Shown here: positions 61,623 to 64,000 of the stretch, in pieces
How positions within the stretch are numbered: the first letter of the stretch is position 1
Layout of the letters: each line of letters begins with the position of its first letter
Assembly: GCA_030142905.1 (NCBI GenBank)
Contig: JASJOG010000465.1
Location: 1 to 64,000, forward strand
Length of the DNA stretch: 64,000 nucleotides
Reading direction: 5' to 3'
Source of the DNA: Heliopora coerulea
Lineage: Eukaryota > Cnidaria > Anthozoa > Scleralcyonacea > Helioporidae
Position numbers and translations under genes: made by a program
The notes under the pieces: model-generated
Told to the model about the DNA's origin: nothing
The model's database searches: none
What the model saw: only the letters and a program-made list of their open reading frames with translations

Positions 61623-63541
61623 GCACACGCACACGCACACATACACACATACACACATACATACATACATACAAAAATCAAACTCAAAACGTAGGTTGTT
61701 GATATCGGGTAGAGTGCTCGATGCTTTTTGCAGCAGAACGAGTAATACTTAATCAGTGGTCCTAAAATATTGCTACTTTAAGTTTCACGCATTACAACGA
61801 TCATCAGGCAATATATATATATATATATATATACAACGATAAAATGAATAACGTAAAACATACGAATATTAAATCCAAAATATAAGTCGATGAAATTTAA
61901 GAAAATTAAAATAGCAGGTCTTTTAATTTAGGATATTCTTCACGTGAATTAATGGTTGGTTTTTCTTCCCTGGTGTGATATGCTTCTTTTAGTTTTAAAT
62001 TGACGATTATCTTAGTTTTAGTCATGATTTTTTTGTACAACGCACACACAGCTTTCACACAATCTGTCACGTAAGAATCTATTCGCGTTTTACAATTTGT
62101 CTTAAATACACAGTTCTGTTGAAAGACTCGCTTTTCCCTGTAAAATTCCACAAGTTTACCCTTGTGCACTGAGCTCCTTCGAATGAACAGCGGTTGCTAG
62201 TAACGTGCAGTTTTTATACATTTCCGGACAGCTGCTTTAAGCCGGCGACACACTAGGTGATTTTGTATGCCAGTCGTGAAGATCGGGCAATATCAAGCGT
62301 GTAAGATATCAGCGATTAAATTCACTGGTGTTCACCTCGTGTGCCCGCTCTCGCGATTCTCTACGCCAGTCGTATCTAATCGCCAACATATTCAACCAAT
62401 CAGATTTTTGATTTTATTCATAGTTTTAGTCATAATACTTTCCAAAATGGCGGACTTCAGTGAAGCATTTTGGAATGAAAATGAAGAAAATCTTATCTTT
62501 TACTGGTCGGAAAATCGTCGCATTTTTGATGTACAGTCCAAAAATTATATACGCTGAAGAAATTAACCGGTTATCAGGACATTGCTACCAAAGTAAACAT
62601 GCCTGATTAGCTATTTTCGAAAATAAGAAACATGTCTGATGTAATTGAAACGCTATGGAAAGGGATGTTATACGATTAATCTGCTGTTGGGAGGCTTGCA
62701 TCAAGTCTTCCCCAGACACATCTAAGCTGGATGGGCCATTTTGATCATAACTTCGCACCACAACATAACATGGCGAATGACCTGGGAACGAAACTGGGTT
62801 GCGAACCCGCCCAATCGCCATGAAAAAATCGCCTCGTGTGTCCGTACCACCAGCGAAAATATTCGCTCTCGATTTTCGCTGGCGATCAAATTCGCCACAA
62901 TCGGTGCATAAAATCGTCTCGTAAGTCGCTGACTTCACATGACGCTTTCCAACGTTCTTCACTCATCTTAACCCTTTGAAGCATCATTATTTGTTCTCTC
63001 TTTGCTTTTTATTTGTTCTCTCTTTGCTTTTTATTTGCTCTCTCACTGGTTCTTTTGTGCTTAGGTGTCCGATATATCGGACACTATGTGTCAAAGGGTT
63101 AATCCTTTGCGTTTCGAATCCGACTTTTTATTATTTTACTATGGCTGATACCAGGCAATTTTTTTCGTTAAAGGTGAAAACATCTTGGACAAGACAGAGT
63201 TGATTGAAATACCAGAAGTTCACAATATGCCTCATGCTCCTTGCCGAACGCCTCTCGACTATGAGCCATCATGTGTTACGAATATGGTTTCCAACGAGAT
63301 ATCTCAGTCGCACAAAAATGAAACACCTTTGTTTATTGTCAAGTCTGTAGATTACGCGTTAGAAATGTAAGACACACTCTTTGCCAACAACCTGCCGTTG
63401 TTGTAATATCTAACACTAACCGTCAGATTTCTAAAAAGTGGAGAATCACCAAATGGCGAACTTGTCAAAGCAAGAACTTGCTGCTGTAATTGCTGTTGAA
63501 GTTTCTGTTGTTGCTGCAACGCAGCAACGTTTGTTTGCCCT
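29531..63541 (-). CDS. NUP98: NUP98 (NUP98-NUP96 precursor), 23 exons identified, 5' GLFG region outside window
   Basis: Nucleoporin precursor that cleaves itself into NUP98 (FG nucleoporin of the pore channel) and NUP96 (Y-complex scaffold). Exons in gene order: 63541-63421, 59125-59063, 58099-57992, 56623-56148, 54313-54153, 53365-53223, 52468-52355, 50548-50456, 49269-49080, 46343-45993, 45305-44878, 41284-41140, 40914-40810, 38898-38777, 38430-38251, 37311-36893, 35061-34906, 33609-33480, 33257-33134, 32571-32435, 30733-30627, about 30552-30468, 29677-29531. Apart from one missing linker segment, the splice phases agree at every junction. Domains: Gln-rich end of the FG region, IKKLVLKN linker, autoproteolytic domain ([20 protein letters not shown] to the DHFTRYG cleavage site), then the NUP96 alpha-solenoid ([24 protein letters not shown]-type motifs). 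The GLFG repeats, GLEBS motif and start lie beyond 64000. The NUP98/NUP96 break falls in the exon at 50548. Confidence 0.95.
30130..30430. repeat. Polypyrimidine (CT/CCT) low-complexity tract
   Basis: About 300 bases, nearly all C and T on the plus strand (purine on the transcribed sense strand), starting right after the penultimate NUP98 exon. Confidence 0.9.
30468..30552 (-). CDS. NUP98: NUP96 penultimate exon (3' edge uncertain)
   Basis: [20 protein letters not shown] continues the AQSDMAKRVANLL helix. Acceptor CTTTATAG at 30553. Three phase-0 donors are possible, ending the exon at 30489, 30468 or 30390; 30468 gives a spacing to the last exon closest to that of known NUP96. Confidence 0.75.
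30627..30733 (-). CDS. NUP98: NUP96 exon
   Basis: [36 protein letters not shown]; acceptor TATGTAG, donor GTTAGT chosen over the nearby GTAAAG because only it keeps phase with the next exon. Confidence 0.92.
31941..32185. mobile_element. Palindromic PLE-derived module with 11-bp flanking direct repeats
   Basis: CCCTACATTCT occurs at 31930-31940 and again at 32186-32196, bounding the insert. Inside, about 100-base arms (31978-32076 and 32096-32185) are inverted copies; each arm contains the hairpin GAAGACTGTAGACTGACAGT then CGAAAGCTCGTTC, the same motif type as after the PLE 1 ORF (23312-23342). Together these suggest a small retro-inserted copy of PLE terminal sequence. Confidence 0.75.
32435..32571 (-). 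CDS. NUP98: NUP96 exon
   Basis: [40 protein letters not shown]; (V/G)YLDYI is conserved. Acceptor TTATAG, donor GTAAGT. Confidence 0.96.
32596..32715. repeat. Degenerate AAC/AAT trinucleotide-type repeat
   Basis: Long imperfect run of AACAATAAC-like units in a NUP98 intron, immediately upstream of the exon acceptor at 32571. Confidence 0.75.
33028..33092. repeat. AAT/AAC microsatellite
   Basis: ATAATAATAATAACAATAAT-type run within the intron between 33134 and 32571. Confidence 0.85.
33134..33257 (-). CDS. NUP98: NUP96 exon
   Basis: [37 protein letters not shown]; equivalent of ..HKLIIRHLASDAIIN. Acceptor GCGAAG, donor GTAAAT, phase 1 end. Confidence 0.95.
33480..33609 (-). CDS. NUP98: NUP96 exon
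   Basis: [20 protein letters not shown], then [17 protein letters not shown]; acceptor CTCAAG, donor GTACAA, phase 0 end. Confidence 0.95.
34320..34830. mobile_element. Foldback repeat, copy 1, split by a nested MITE
   Basis: Inverted arms ATCTCTGTGCTGTGATAGAA (34320) and TTCTATCACAGTACAGAGAC (34442), with GACGTCATTTCAACTGGAAA facing TTTTCCAGTTGAAATGGCGT. A homologous copy lies at 37849-38165. Here the tail is interrupted at 34549-34735 by another element. Confidence 0.8.
34549..34735. mobile_element. MITE with perfect 19-bp TIR nested in the foldback repeat
   Basis: GTCCATTTACACGATACGA (34549-34567) is the exact inverse of 34717-34735. Body shares CGCTCACTAACGTAGCAATA and GAGTTAATCGGATACA with the copy at 54538-54745. 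No clear target duplication. Confidence 0.85.
34906..35061 (-). CDS. NUP98: NUP96 exon
   Basis: [47 protein letters not shown]; acceptor GTTTCAG, donor GTAATA. Confidence 0.96.
35185..35565. repeat. Diverged ~190-bp tandem duplication
   Basis: Two copies share GGAA(T/C)(C/G)A.GGC.ACACCTGA, CATAACTGGCCCCTCT, a TCATCAAT/TCGTCAAT..CACC block, and GTAAGAAATTGAA then TTTCAAACTAGG. Copy 1 about 35185-35372, copy 2 about 35373-35565. Confidence 0.8.
35920..36363. mobile_element. MITE with 16-bp TIR and 5-bp AACAT duplication
   Basis: CAGGCTGTCCAAAATT (35920-35935) and AATTTTGGAAAGCCTG (36348-36363) are inverted with one mismatch; AACAT flanks both sides (35915-35919, 36364-36368). Subterminal GCGTTACCGCC and GGCGGTAACG are also inverted. 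Confidence 0.85.
36893..37311 (-). CDS. NUP98: NUP96 exon (largest solenoid exon)
   Basis: [40 protein letters not shown], a Ser/Glu-rich loop, [20 protein letters not shown] and ending YQLDVSL. Acceptor TTTTCAG, donor GTAGGT, phase 2 end. Confidence 0.96.
37375..37472. repeat. Inverted pair of hammerhead-like motifs
   Basis: GATATTAAAACTGAACGTTT (37375) faces AAACGTTCAGTTTTGATATC (ending 37472). Each arm contains a CTGANGA ... GAAAAC core. Confidence 0.85.
37422..37469 (+). ncRNA. Candidate hammerhead ribozyme (PLE type)
   Basis: Core CTGACGA (37430-37436), stem-loop ATCT-GAC-AGAT, then GAA (37451-37453), palindromic stem III AACGTT and C as the cleavage-site base. Stem I: ATCAAACT before the core pairs with AGTTTTGAT after the site with one bulge. 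All invariant core positions of the family (CTGANGA, GAA, UH) are present. Catalysis is inferred, not shown. Confidence 0.55.
37849..38165. mobile_element. Foldback repeat, copy 2
   Basis: Same family as 34320-34830: ATCTCTGTGCTGTGATAGAA and TTCTATCACGGTACAGAGAC arms, then two GACGTCATCCATGTC direct repeats and GTGTGCGTAGGACGCCTGTT at the end. Uninterrupted. Confidence 0.8.
38251..38430 (-). CDS. NUP98: NUP96 exon
   Basis: 60 codons: [53 protein letters not shown]; acceptor CATTTAG, donor GTATTT, phase 0 both ends. Confidence 0.95.
38777..38898 (-). CDS. NUP98: NUP96 exon
   Basis: [40 protein letters not shown]; equivalent of the RRRAFSRWLSCTATPQIEEE helix pair. Acceptor CAGAAG (no pyrimidine tract to speak of), donor GTTCGT; both weak but in phase. 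Confidence 0.88.
39082..39200. repeat. (GTACT)n microsatellite, degenerating rightwards
   Basis: Six clean CTGTA pentamers followed by about 90 bases of increasingly mutated copies. A similar CACTG-rich tract lies at 40590-40700. Confidence 0.85.
39402..39908. mobile_element. MITE-like element rich in ACCGGTAT palindromes
   Basis: Left end CCTGGGTGGTATGGGAA and right end GGTATACCGCCCAAC are weakly inverted (TGGGYGGTAT). Inside are repeated ACCGGTAT / ATACCGGT motifs near both ends (39426-39470, 39770-39825, 39862-39905). Target duplication unclear. Confidence 0.6.
40590..40700. repeat. Degenerate CACTG/CACTGCA tandem repeat
   Basis: GCACTGCACTGCATTGCTCT and related units. Confidence 0.7.
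40810..40914 (-). CDS. NUP98: NUP96 exon
   Basis: [20 protein letters not shown] then [19 protein letters not shown](N/H)L is conserved. Acceptor TTCCAG, donor GTAATT. Confidence 0.93.
41140..41284 (-). CDS. NUP98: NUP96 exon
   Basis: [40 protein letters not shown]; equivalent of the LGVAVIHDYADW helix. Acceptor GACAG, donor GTAACT, phase 1 end. Confidence 0.93.
41698..41955. repeat. Diverged tandem duplication, ~155-bp period
   Basis: Shared blocks: AAATTTG(C/T)GTCATTCAT, AAGTATAACCAT/AAATATAACCAT, ATTAGACTGTT(G/A)TAAGC and ATGTACT. Confidence 0.7.
42410..42456 (-). ncRNA. Candidate hammerhead ribozyme, left arm
   Basis: Minus strand: core CTGAAGA, stem II GTTAC-TTGTTTA-GTAAC (perfect 5 bp), GAA, palindromic stem III ACGT, C at the cleavage site; stem I ATT..GCT pairs with AGC..AAT. 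Confidence 0.55.
42590..42636 (+). ncRNA. Candidate hammerhead ribozyme, right arm
   Basis: Plus strand copy of the left-arm motif: CTGAAGA at 42598-42604, GAAAC at 42623-42627, then GTC and AGCAAT; stem II has one or two substitutions relative to the left arm. Confidence 0.5.
42696..43115. repeat. Minisatellite, ~34-bp unit TTATAGTCGGGGCACACTTT...
   Basis: At least seven imperfect units of TTATAGTCGGGGCACACTTT followed by ATACTTTATACATC. An embedded perfect palindrome at 42865-42906 (GGATACACTTAATACGTAT and its inverse) and ATAATATAATATTAA runs interrupt it. One isolated unit lies at 42247-42290, left of the palindrome, so the palindrome inserted into the array. Confidence 0.88.
43754..44783. 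mobile_element. Possible ~1-kb non-autonomous DNA element with GCGGCCACC ends
   Basis: Left: GTACAGTGCAATATAACACC then GTATTAAGCGGCCACCC. Right end, inverse strand: GTACACTAGAACCTGTAAAT then AACGGCCACCCG. Repeated TATTAAGCGGCCACC units occur at both ends. Interior has no transposase. Confidence 0.5.
44878..45305 (-). CDS. NUP98: NUP96 exon ([10 protein letters not shown])
   Basis: [40 protein letters not shown], ending [22 protein letters not shown] is diagnostic of NUP96. Acceptor CCACAG, donor GTAAAG. Confidence 0.96.
45462..45665 (+). repeat. Copy of the large foldback family (single arm)
   Basis: CACCTTTTGCTGTCCATTAC, CAGAAAATATACCATCATTA, ending ATAAAATTTCAATTAGGCAA; same order as the 12.8 kb arm. 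Confidence 0.85.
45993..46343 (-). CDS. NUP98: NUP96 exon
   Basis: [36 protein letters not shown] (equivalent of LGINPHVLQIMKASLL), then basic linker ending KERKT; acceptor TTGCCAG, donor GTATGT, phase 1 at both ends. Confidence 0.93.
46430..46555 (-). mobile_element. tRNA-derived SINE
   Basis: Minus strand shows GGACTCGTTAGCTCAACGGG (A box), GGTGCGAGTTCAAGTCCCGC (B box), then a tail GTCAACATTTTTCAGAGGAC and GGTGTCAGGTTATCATGAA. The acceptor stem does not pair, so it is a SINE head rather than a tRNA gene. The tail alone is repeated at 46687-46782 and 52270-52295. Confidence 0.75.
46687..46782. repeat. Palindrome made of two SINE tails
   Basis: TTCATGATAACCTGACACTG then CCGAAGTCAACTG faces CAGTTGACTTCGGCAGTGTC then AGATTATCATGAA. 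Centre ATGAGTCAACATTTTA. Confidence 0.85.
47505..47968. mobile_element. Foldback element with ~95-bp inverted ends
   Basis: The left segment (47508-47605) inverse reads GTCAGGGCCCTAAGGGTACG, AAAACATTAGGTTGGCAAAG, GACAAAGACTGTTTACGAAA; the right segment (47868-47965) reads GTCAGGGTGCAGAGGGTACA, AAAACATTAGGATGGCAAAA, GGCAAAGACCGTTTACAAAA. Confidence 0.75.
47960..48055. repeat. CCA/CCG trinucleotide repeat
   Basis: CCACCACCGCC-type run; open frames of His/Arg or Thr/Ala here are artefacts of the repeat. Confidence 0.9.
49000..49070. repeat. (AAC)n microsatellite at a NUP98 splice donor
   Basis: About 23 perfect AAC units. On the transcribed strand this is (GTT)n starting about 10 nt inside the intron after the 49080 donor. 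Confidence 0.97.
49080..49269 (-). CDS. NUP98: NUP96 N-terminal exon, donor abutting an (AAC)n microsatellite
   Basis: [20 protein letters not shown], then [29 protein letters not shown]; matches the VVELDSDMVDITQEP region. Donor GTATAA is followed within about 10 bases by a long GTT repeat (minus strand). Confidence 0.9.
49633..49732. mobile_element. Short TIR element, TTAACCC family, copy
   Basis: TTTAACCCTTTCCCGTCC at left, GCGAAAGGGTTA at right; interior AACGAGTAAAATCGTCTGGC then CTTAGCCAAAGTAAAATACC. Confidence 0.75.
50285..50420. repeat. 66-bp tandem duplication
   Basis: ATTACAAACATT(T/C)TAGAGTG then GCCTAAGACTATTGCAGAGT and AATGTATGTATTT occur twice with a 66-bp period, just 3' of the NUP98/NUP96 junction exon. 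Confidence 0.92.
50456..50548 (-). CDS. NUP98: NUP98/NUP96 junction exon with self-cleavage site HF|T
   Basis: Begins [20 protein letters not shown] and ends LGSFLE. The catalytic His-Phe-nucleophile triplet, HFS in human NUP98, is HFT here. Acceptor TCGCAG; donor GTGGAT is weak but phase-consistent. Confidence 0.93.
50734..51540. mobile_element. TIR element, ACCGTATTTT/AAACGCC family, with internal minisatellite
   Basis: Left TACCGTATTTTTTCGATAAA then ACGCCGGG; right GGCGTTTATTTGAGAAAATG then CGGTA. Related to 58314-58739. Contains three 32-bp direct repeats at about 51403-51480 (CGGGCCCCGAATGAACGCCC). Confidence 0.75.
51403..51480. repeat. ~32-bp tandem repeat, three copies
   Basis: GGGCCCCGAATGAACGCCCG then AATTGAACACC repeated. 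Confidence 0.92.
51545..51625. repeat. TACGTAAG-type degenerate repeat
   Basis: Successive GTACGTAA / TTACGTAAG units. Confidence 0.7.
51626..52354. other. NUP98 intron; only a SINE-tail scrap
   Basis: TTTTCATGATAACCTGATGT at 52270-52290 matches the SINE tail near 46.7 kb. Otherwise nothing seen. Confidence 0.5.
52355..52468 (-). CDS. NUP98: NUP98 exon (autoproteolytic domain, C part)
   Basis: [38 protein letters not shown]; equivalent to the ...F..Y.PETGSWVFK strand before the cleavage site. Donor GTAAGT. Confidence 0.95.
53223..53365 (-). CDS. NUP98: NUP98 exon (autoproteolytic domain, middle)
   Basis: [48 protein letters not shown]; the [15 protein letters not shown] motif is one of the most conserved in the family. 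Acceptor TTTTAG, donor GTATGT. Confidence 0.97.
53497..53799. mobile_element. hAT-like MITE, CAGTGTTGTAAC ends
   Basis: CAGTGTTGTAACGAGTTAGC at left and CTCGAATCGTTACAACACTG at right are inverted. It contains a scrap of the AGTAAAATCGTCTGG motif family. Related sequence at 24890-25140. No exact target duplication. Confidence 0.75.
54153..54313 (-). CDS. NUP98: NUP98 exon (autoproteolytic domain, N part)
   Basis: [40 protein letters not shown] and [10 protein letters not shown]; acceptor CACTAG, donor GTAATT, ends in phase 1. Confidence 0.96.
54538..54745. repeat. Second copy of the 34.5 kb MITE family
   Basis: Shares CGCTCATTGATGTAGCAATG, GAAGACTCCAGCGAGTTAAT and CGGATACATCA with 34549-34735; left end AAGGCCTATTTACACCATTC. 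Confidence 0.7.
55252..55320 (-). repeat. SINE tail fragment
   Basis: GATGAACGTTCGTCAAGCTC then TATCCTCAGAAAAACGATTT, the inverse of the SINE tail at 27.4 kb. Confidence 0.8.
55678..55705. repeat. (TA)n microsatellite
   Basis: About 14 TA units just upstream of a hammerhead-like motif; the same arrangement occurs at 61811-61832. Confidence 0.95.
55743..55783 (+). ncRNA. Degenerate hammerhead-like motif
   Basis: CCGAAGA (one change from CTGANGA), stem II GACTTT-GCAAT-AAAGTC, GAA, palindromic AATT, then T; stem I TGGT pairs with ACCA. Confidence 0.4.
56148..56623 (-). CDS. NUP98: NUP98 exon (low-complexity acidic linker to start of autoproteolytic domain)
   Basis: 158 codons, Ser/Thr/Glu/Lys-rich with two related [19 protein letters not shown] repeats, ending [13 protein letters not shown] which begins the autoproteolytic fold. 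Acceptor GACAG, donor GTGAGG, ends in phase 2. Confidence 0.9.
56858..57102. mobile_element. MITE, TAAAGCCTGGTTC ends
   Basis: TAAAGCCTGGTTCACGTTTA, ATCGTGCGATAGTC at left; GACTATCGCACGAT, TGAGAACCTGGCTTTA at right. Confidence 0.85.
57992..58099 (-). CDS. NUP98: NUP98 exon (FDGLDD...KKLVLKN)
   Basis: 36 codons with [20 protein letters not shown] and [16 protein letters not shown]; acceptor TTCAG, donor GTGTGC, phase 0 both ends. Confidence 0.94.
58314..58739. mobile_element. TIR element, GAATACTGTATTTTC family
   Basis: GAATACTGTATTTTCCCGAA at left; TTCGGAAAAATATGGTATTC at right. Repeated GGCGTTTATTCG units inside. Confidence 0.85.
58762..58927. repeat. Palindrome with hammerhead-like centre
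   Basis: GAATGAGGCCAAGATTGCAG faces its inverse near 58900-58920 (AGCAATCTTAGCCTCATTC); the centre holds CTGATGA (58846) followed by TGTCG-TTGAC-CGACA. A single diverged arm recurs at 61487-61571. Confidence 0.75.
59063..59125 (-). CDS. NUP98: NUP98 exon (linker)
   Basis: 21 codons [19 protein letters not shown] plus SQ, matching the conserved LTPRPATRVRPKA segment; acceptor TTTAG, donor GTATGC. Confidence 0.88.
59371..59460 (-). mobile_element. TTAACCC-family double-hairpin element (minus)
   Basis: Inverse strand reads GACGAGTAAAACCGTCTGGC then GTTAGCCAGAACAAACG; same family as 9381-9482 and 49633-49732. Confidence 0.6.
59461..60063. other. NUP98 intron; no exon found
   Basis: Searched by eye for the missing linker exon without success. 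Contains a C8-9 homopolymer at 59873. Confidence 0.4.
60064..60443. mobile_element. MITE, GTCC(A/G)CACGAGCA ends
   Basis: AGCTTAGTCCGCACGAGCAA at left and TGCTCGTGTGGACTAGGCTT at right, with GTGGCACGTTTTCTGTGAT facing ATCACAGAAAACTTGCCAC. Additional internal AAATTTTCTGT / ACACGA(A/G)CAAA copies. Confidence 0.85.
60468..60535 (-). repeat. TTAACCC-family double-hairpin motif (minus)
   Basis: Inverse strand: CTCGACGAGTAAAGTCGTTC then GGCGTTAGCCGGAATAAAAT. Confidence 0.6.
60536..61229. other. NUP98 intron; no exon found
   Basis: Short open frames only; none resembles the expected NUP98 linker. Confidence 0.4.
61230..61406. mobile_element. MITE, AAGGGGCTGTTTACACG ends
   Basis: AAGGGGCTGTTTACACGTAT at left and CGCACGTGTAAACGGCCCTT at right; ATGATTTTG faces CAAAATCG. 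Related to 26246-26423. Confidence 0.85.
61487..61571 (-). repeat. Single arm of the 58.8 kb hammerhead-like palindrome family
   Basis: Minus strand: CTGGTAA, stem GTCG-TTGAT-CGAC, GAAAGCTCAGAC, then AATTATTGGCAGCCGCAGTC. Confidence 0.6.
61592..61672. repeat. (CA)n / (CATA)n microsatellite
   Basis: CACACACA grading into CACACG, CACATA and CATACATA units. Confidence 0.97.
61767..61814 (-). ncRNA. Candidate hammerhead ribozyme with full stem I
   Basis: Minus strand: ATATTGC, CTGATGA, stem-loop region TCGTTGTAATGCGT, GAA, stem III ACT-TAA-AGT, A as cleavage base, then GCAATAT, which is the exact complement of the first seven bases. The canonical CTGATGA core and GAAAC are intact; stem II is weak. 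Followed upstream by a (TA)n run, as in Penelope-like termini. Confidence 0.6.
61906..62169 (-). other. Minus-strand open frame upstream of the hammerhead-like motif, unrecognised
   Basis: Open for 87 codons, Lys-rich, with Cys at intervals; ends 90 bases before the (TA)n and hammerhead-like motif. Might be the last scrap of a Penelope-like ORF; no diagnostic motif seen. Confidence 0.3.
62239..62935. mobile_element. Non-autonomous DNA transposon with ~30-bp TIR, possibly Harbinger-type
   Basis: AAGCCGGCGACACACTAGGT then GATTTTGTATGC at left; the inverse of the right end reads AAGTCAGCGACTTACGAGAC then GATTTTATGCA. Inside at 62446-62557 a plus-strand fragment [20 protein letters not shown] followed by [16 protein letters not shown] resembles the start of a MADF/Myb-like DNA-binding domain, which PIF/Harbinger elements encode next to their transposase. 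The fragment stops there. Flanking trinucleotides are TTA-like but not identical. Confidence 0.6.
62968..63102. mobile_element. Short TIR element TTAACCCTTTGA with internal tandem repeat
   Basis: TTAACCCTTTGA and TCAAAGGGTTAA are exact inverses. Interior: about 2.5 copies of a 22-bp TTATTTGTTCTCTCTTTGCT unit and a perfect 16-bp palindrome GTCCGATATATCGGAC (63067-63082). Confidence 0.85.
63103..63420. other. NUP98 intron, nothing recognised
   Basis: Intronic DNA 3' of the 63421 donor; no feature. Confidence 0.4.
63421..63541 (-). CDS. NUP98: NUP98 exon (end of FG region)
   Basis: Reads [20 protein letters not shown], then [19 protein letters not shown]; the [11 protein letters not shown] motif is diagnostic. 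Acceptor TTTCAG, donor GTTAGT. Confidence 0.93.
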
Positions 63542-64000
63542 CTGAAACGAAAAAAGCAAGATTGGGTTCAGAGATAAAATTGCAGCTGGTGACTTCAAGC
63601 GACATGTCAATACTCACAAATTTACTAAGCCAGTCCCGGTATTTCCAAGATCTAAAATTTTTAAAAAGCAAAAATACCTATGATCACAATCATGACACAA
63701 TTGCAATATATCAATTACAAGTTTTACTAATGCAAAATTTATCAACATCATTGATGCAAATACTACAGCATATACTGTAGCTATTATATGTTACACTGTT
63801 ACCGTATGCTATACTATTACTCTCACAAGTACCCCTAACGACAGGACTATCATTTTACTCTGTGACTGATATCATTTCCACGGTCGATTACTATAACGGG
63901 AAGTAGTACCATGTTGCTATAGTCACCATAACCCTTTCTGTAATGAAATAGATAATGATTTTGGAATAAAATCGAAATGTTACCGTTTCTTACCCGTCTT
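63542..64000. other. NUP98 intron to window end
   Basis: Intronic sequence upstream of the 63541 acceptor. The preceding FG-repeat exons must lie beyond the window. Confidence 0.5.

Noticed and set aside
61481..61687. Cys/Val-rich minus-strand open frame
   Set aside because: Translation of the CA microsatellite.

Overview
The window is animal nuclear DNA: AT-rich, with spliced genes on GT-AG introns, microsatellites and a very dense load of retrotransposon and DNA-transposon debris. The protein divergence of the two conserved genes, the abundance of Penelope-like and hAT elements, and short terminal-inverted-repeat elements with TTAA ends suggest a cnidarian, probably a stony coral or sea anemone. 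That taxonomic call is inference; no mitochondrial or rRNA marker is present.

Two conserved housekeeping genes lie head-to-tail on the minus strand. RRM1 (ribonucleotide reductase large subunit) starts at 14611 and runs down to an exon ending at 6596. Six exons (264 codons, about the first third) are present, and the remainder must lie beyond base 1. NUP98 (the NUP98-NUP96 nucleoporin precursor) occupies about 29531-63541. I could place 23 exons with mutually consistent splice phases, from just after the GLFG-repeat region (beyond the window end) through the autoproteolytic domain and the whole NUP96 part to the stop codon. One expected linker exon between 59125 and 63421 was not found. Between the two genes is a single-exon ORF on the plus strand (25735-26172) that I do not recognise.

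Layout: 1-975 LINE 3' end; 1.7-6.4 kb LINE fragments flanking a decayed ZMYM1-like hAT transposase, probably inside a giant RRM1 intron; 6.6-14.6 kb RRM1 with Penelope-like GIY-YIG fragments and foldback elements in its introns; 14.6-16.4 kb SINE and direct repeats; 16.4-19.2 kb two hAT transposons nested one inside the other, each with an exact 8-bp target-site duplication; 20.8-24.5 kb a short inverted-repeat element followed by two convergent Penelope-like elements; 24.5-29.5 kb intergenic region with the unknown ORF, a SINE inverted pair and foldback elements; 29.5-63.5 kb NUP98, whose introns hold many small inverted-repeat elements, SINE pieces and satellites.

The most interesting pattern not explained by genes is a scattered set of short palindromic modules carrying hammerhead-ribozyme-like cores (CTGANGA, short hairpin, GAAA, a tiny palindromic stem III such as ACGT or AACGTT, then a UH cleavage site). 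Several also have a complementary stem I. One sits directly after a Penelope-like ORF, and one module is bounded by an 11-bp direct repeat. This fits the known presence of hammerhead ribozymes in Penelope-like elements, but here most are solo, inverted pairs.
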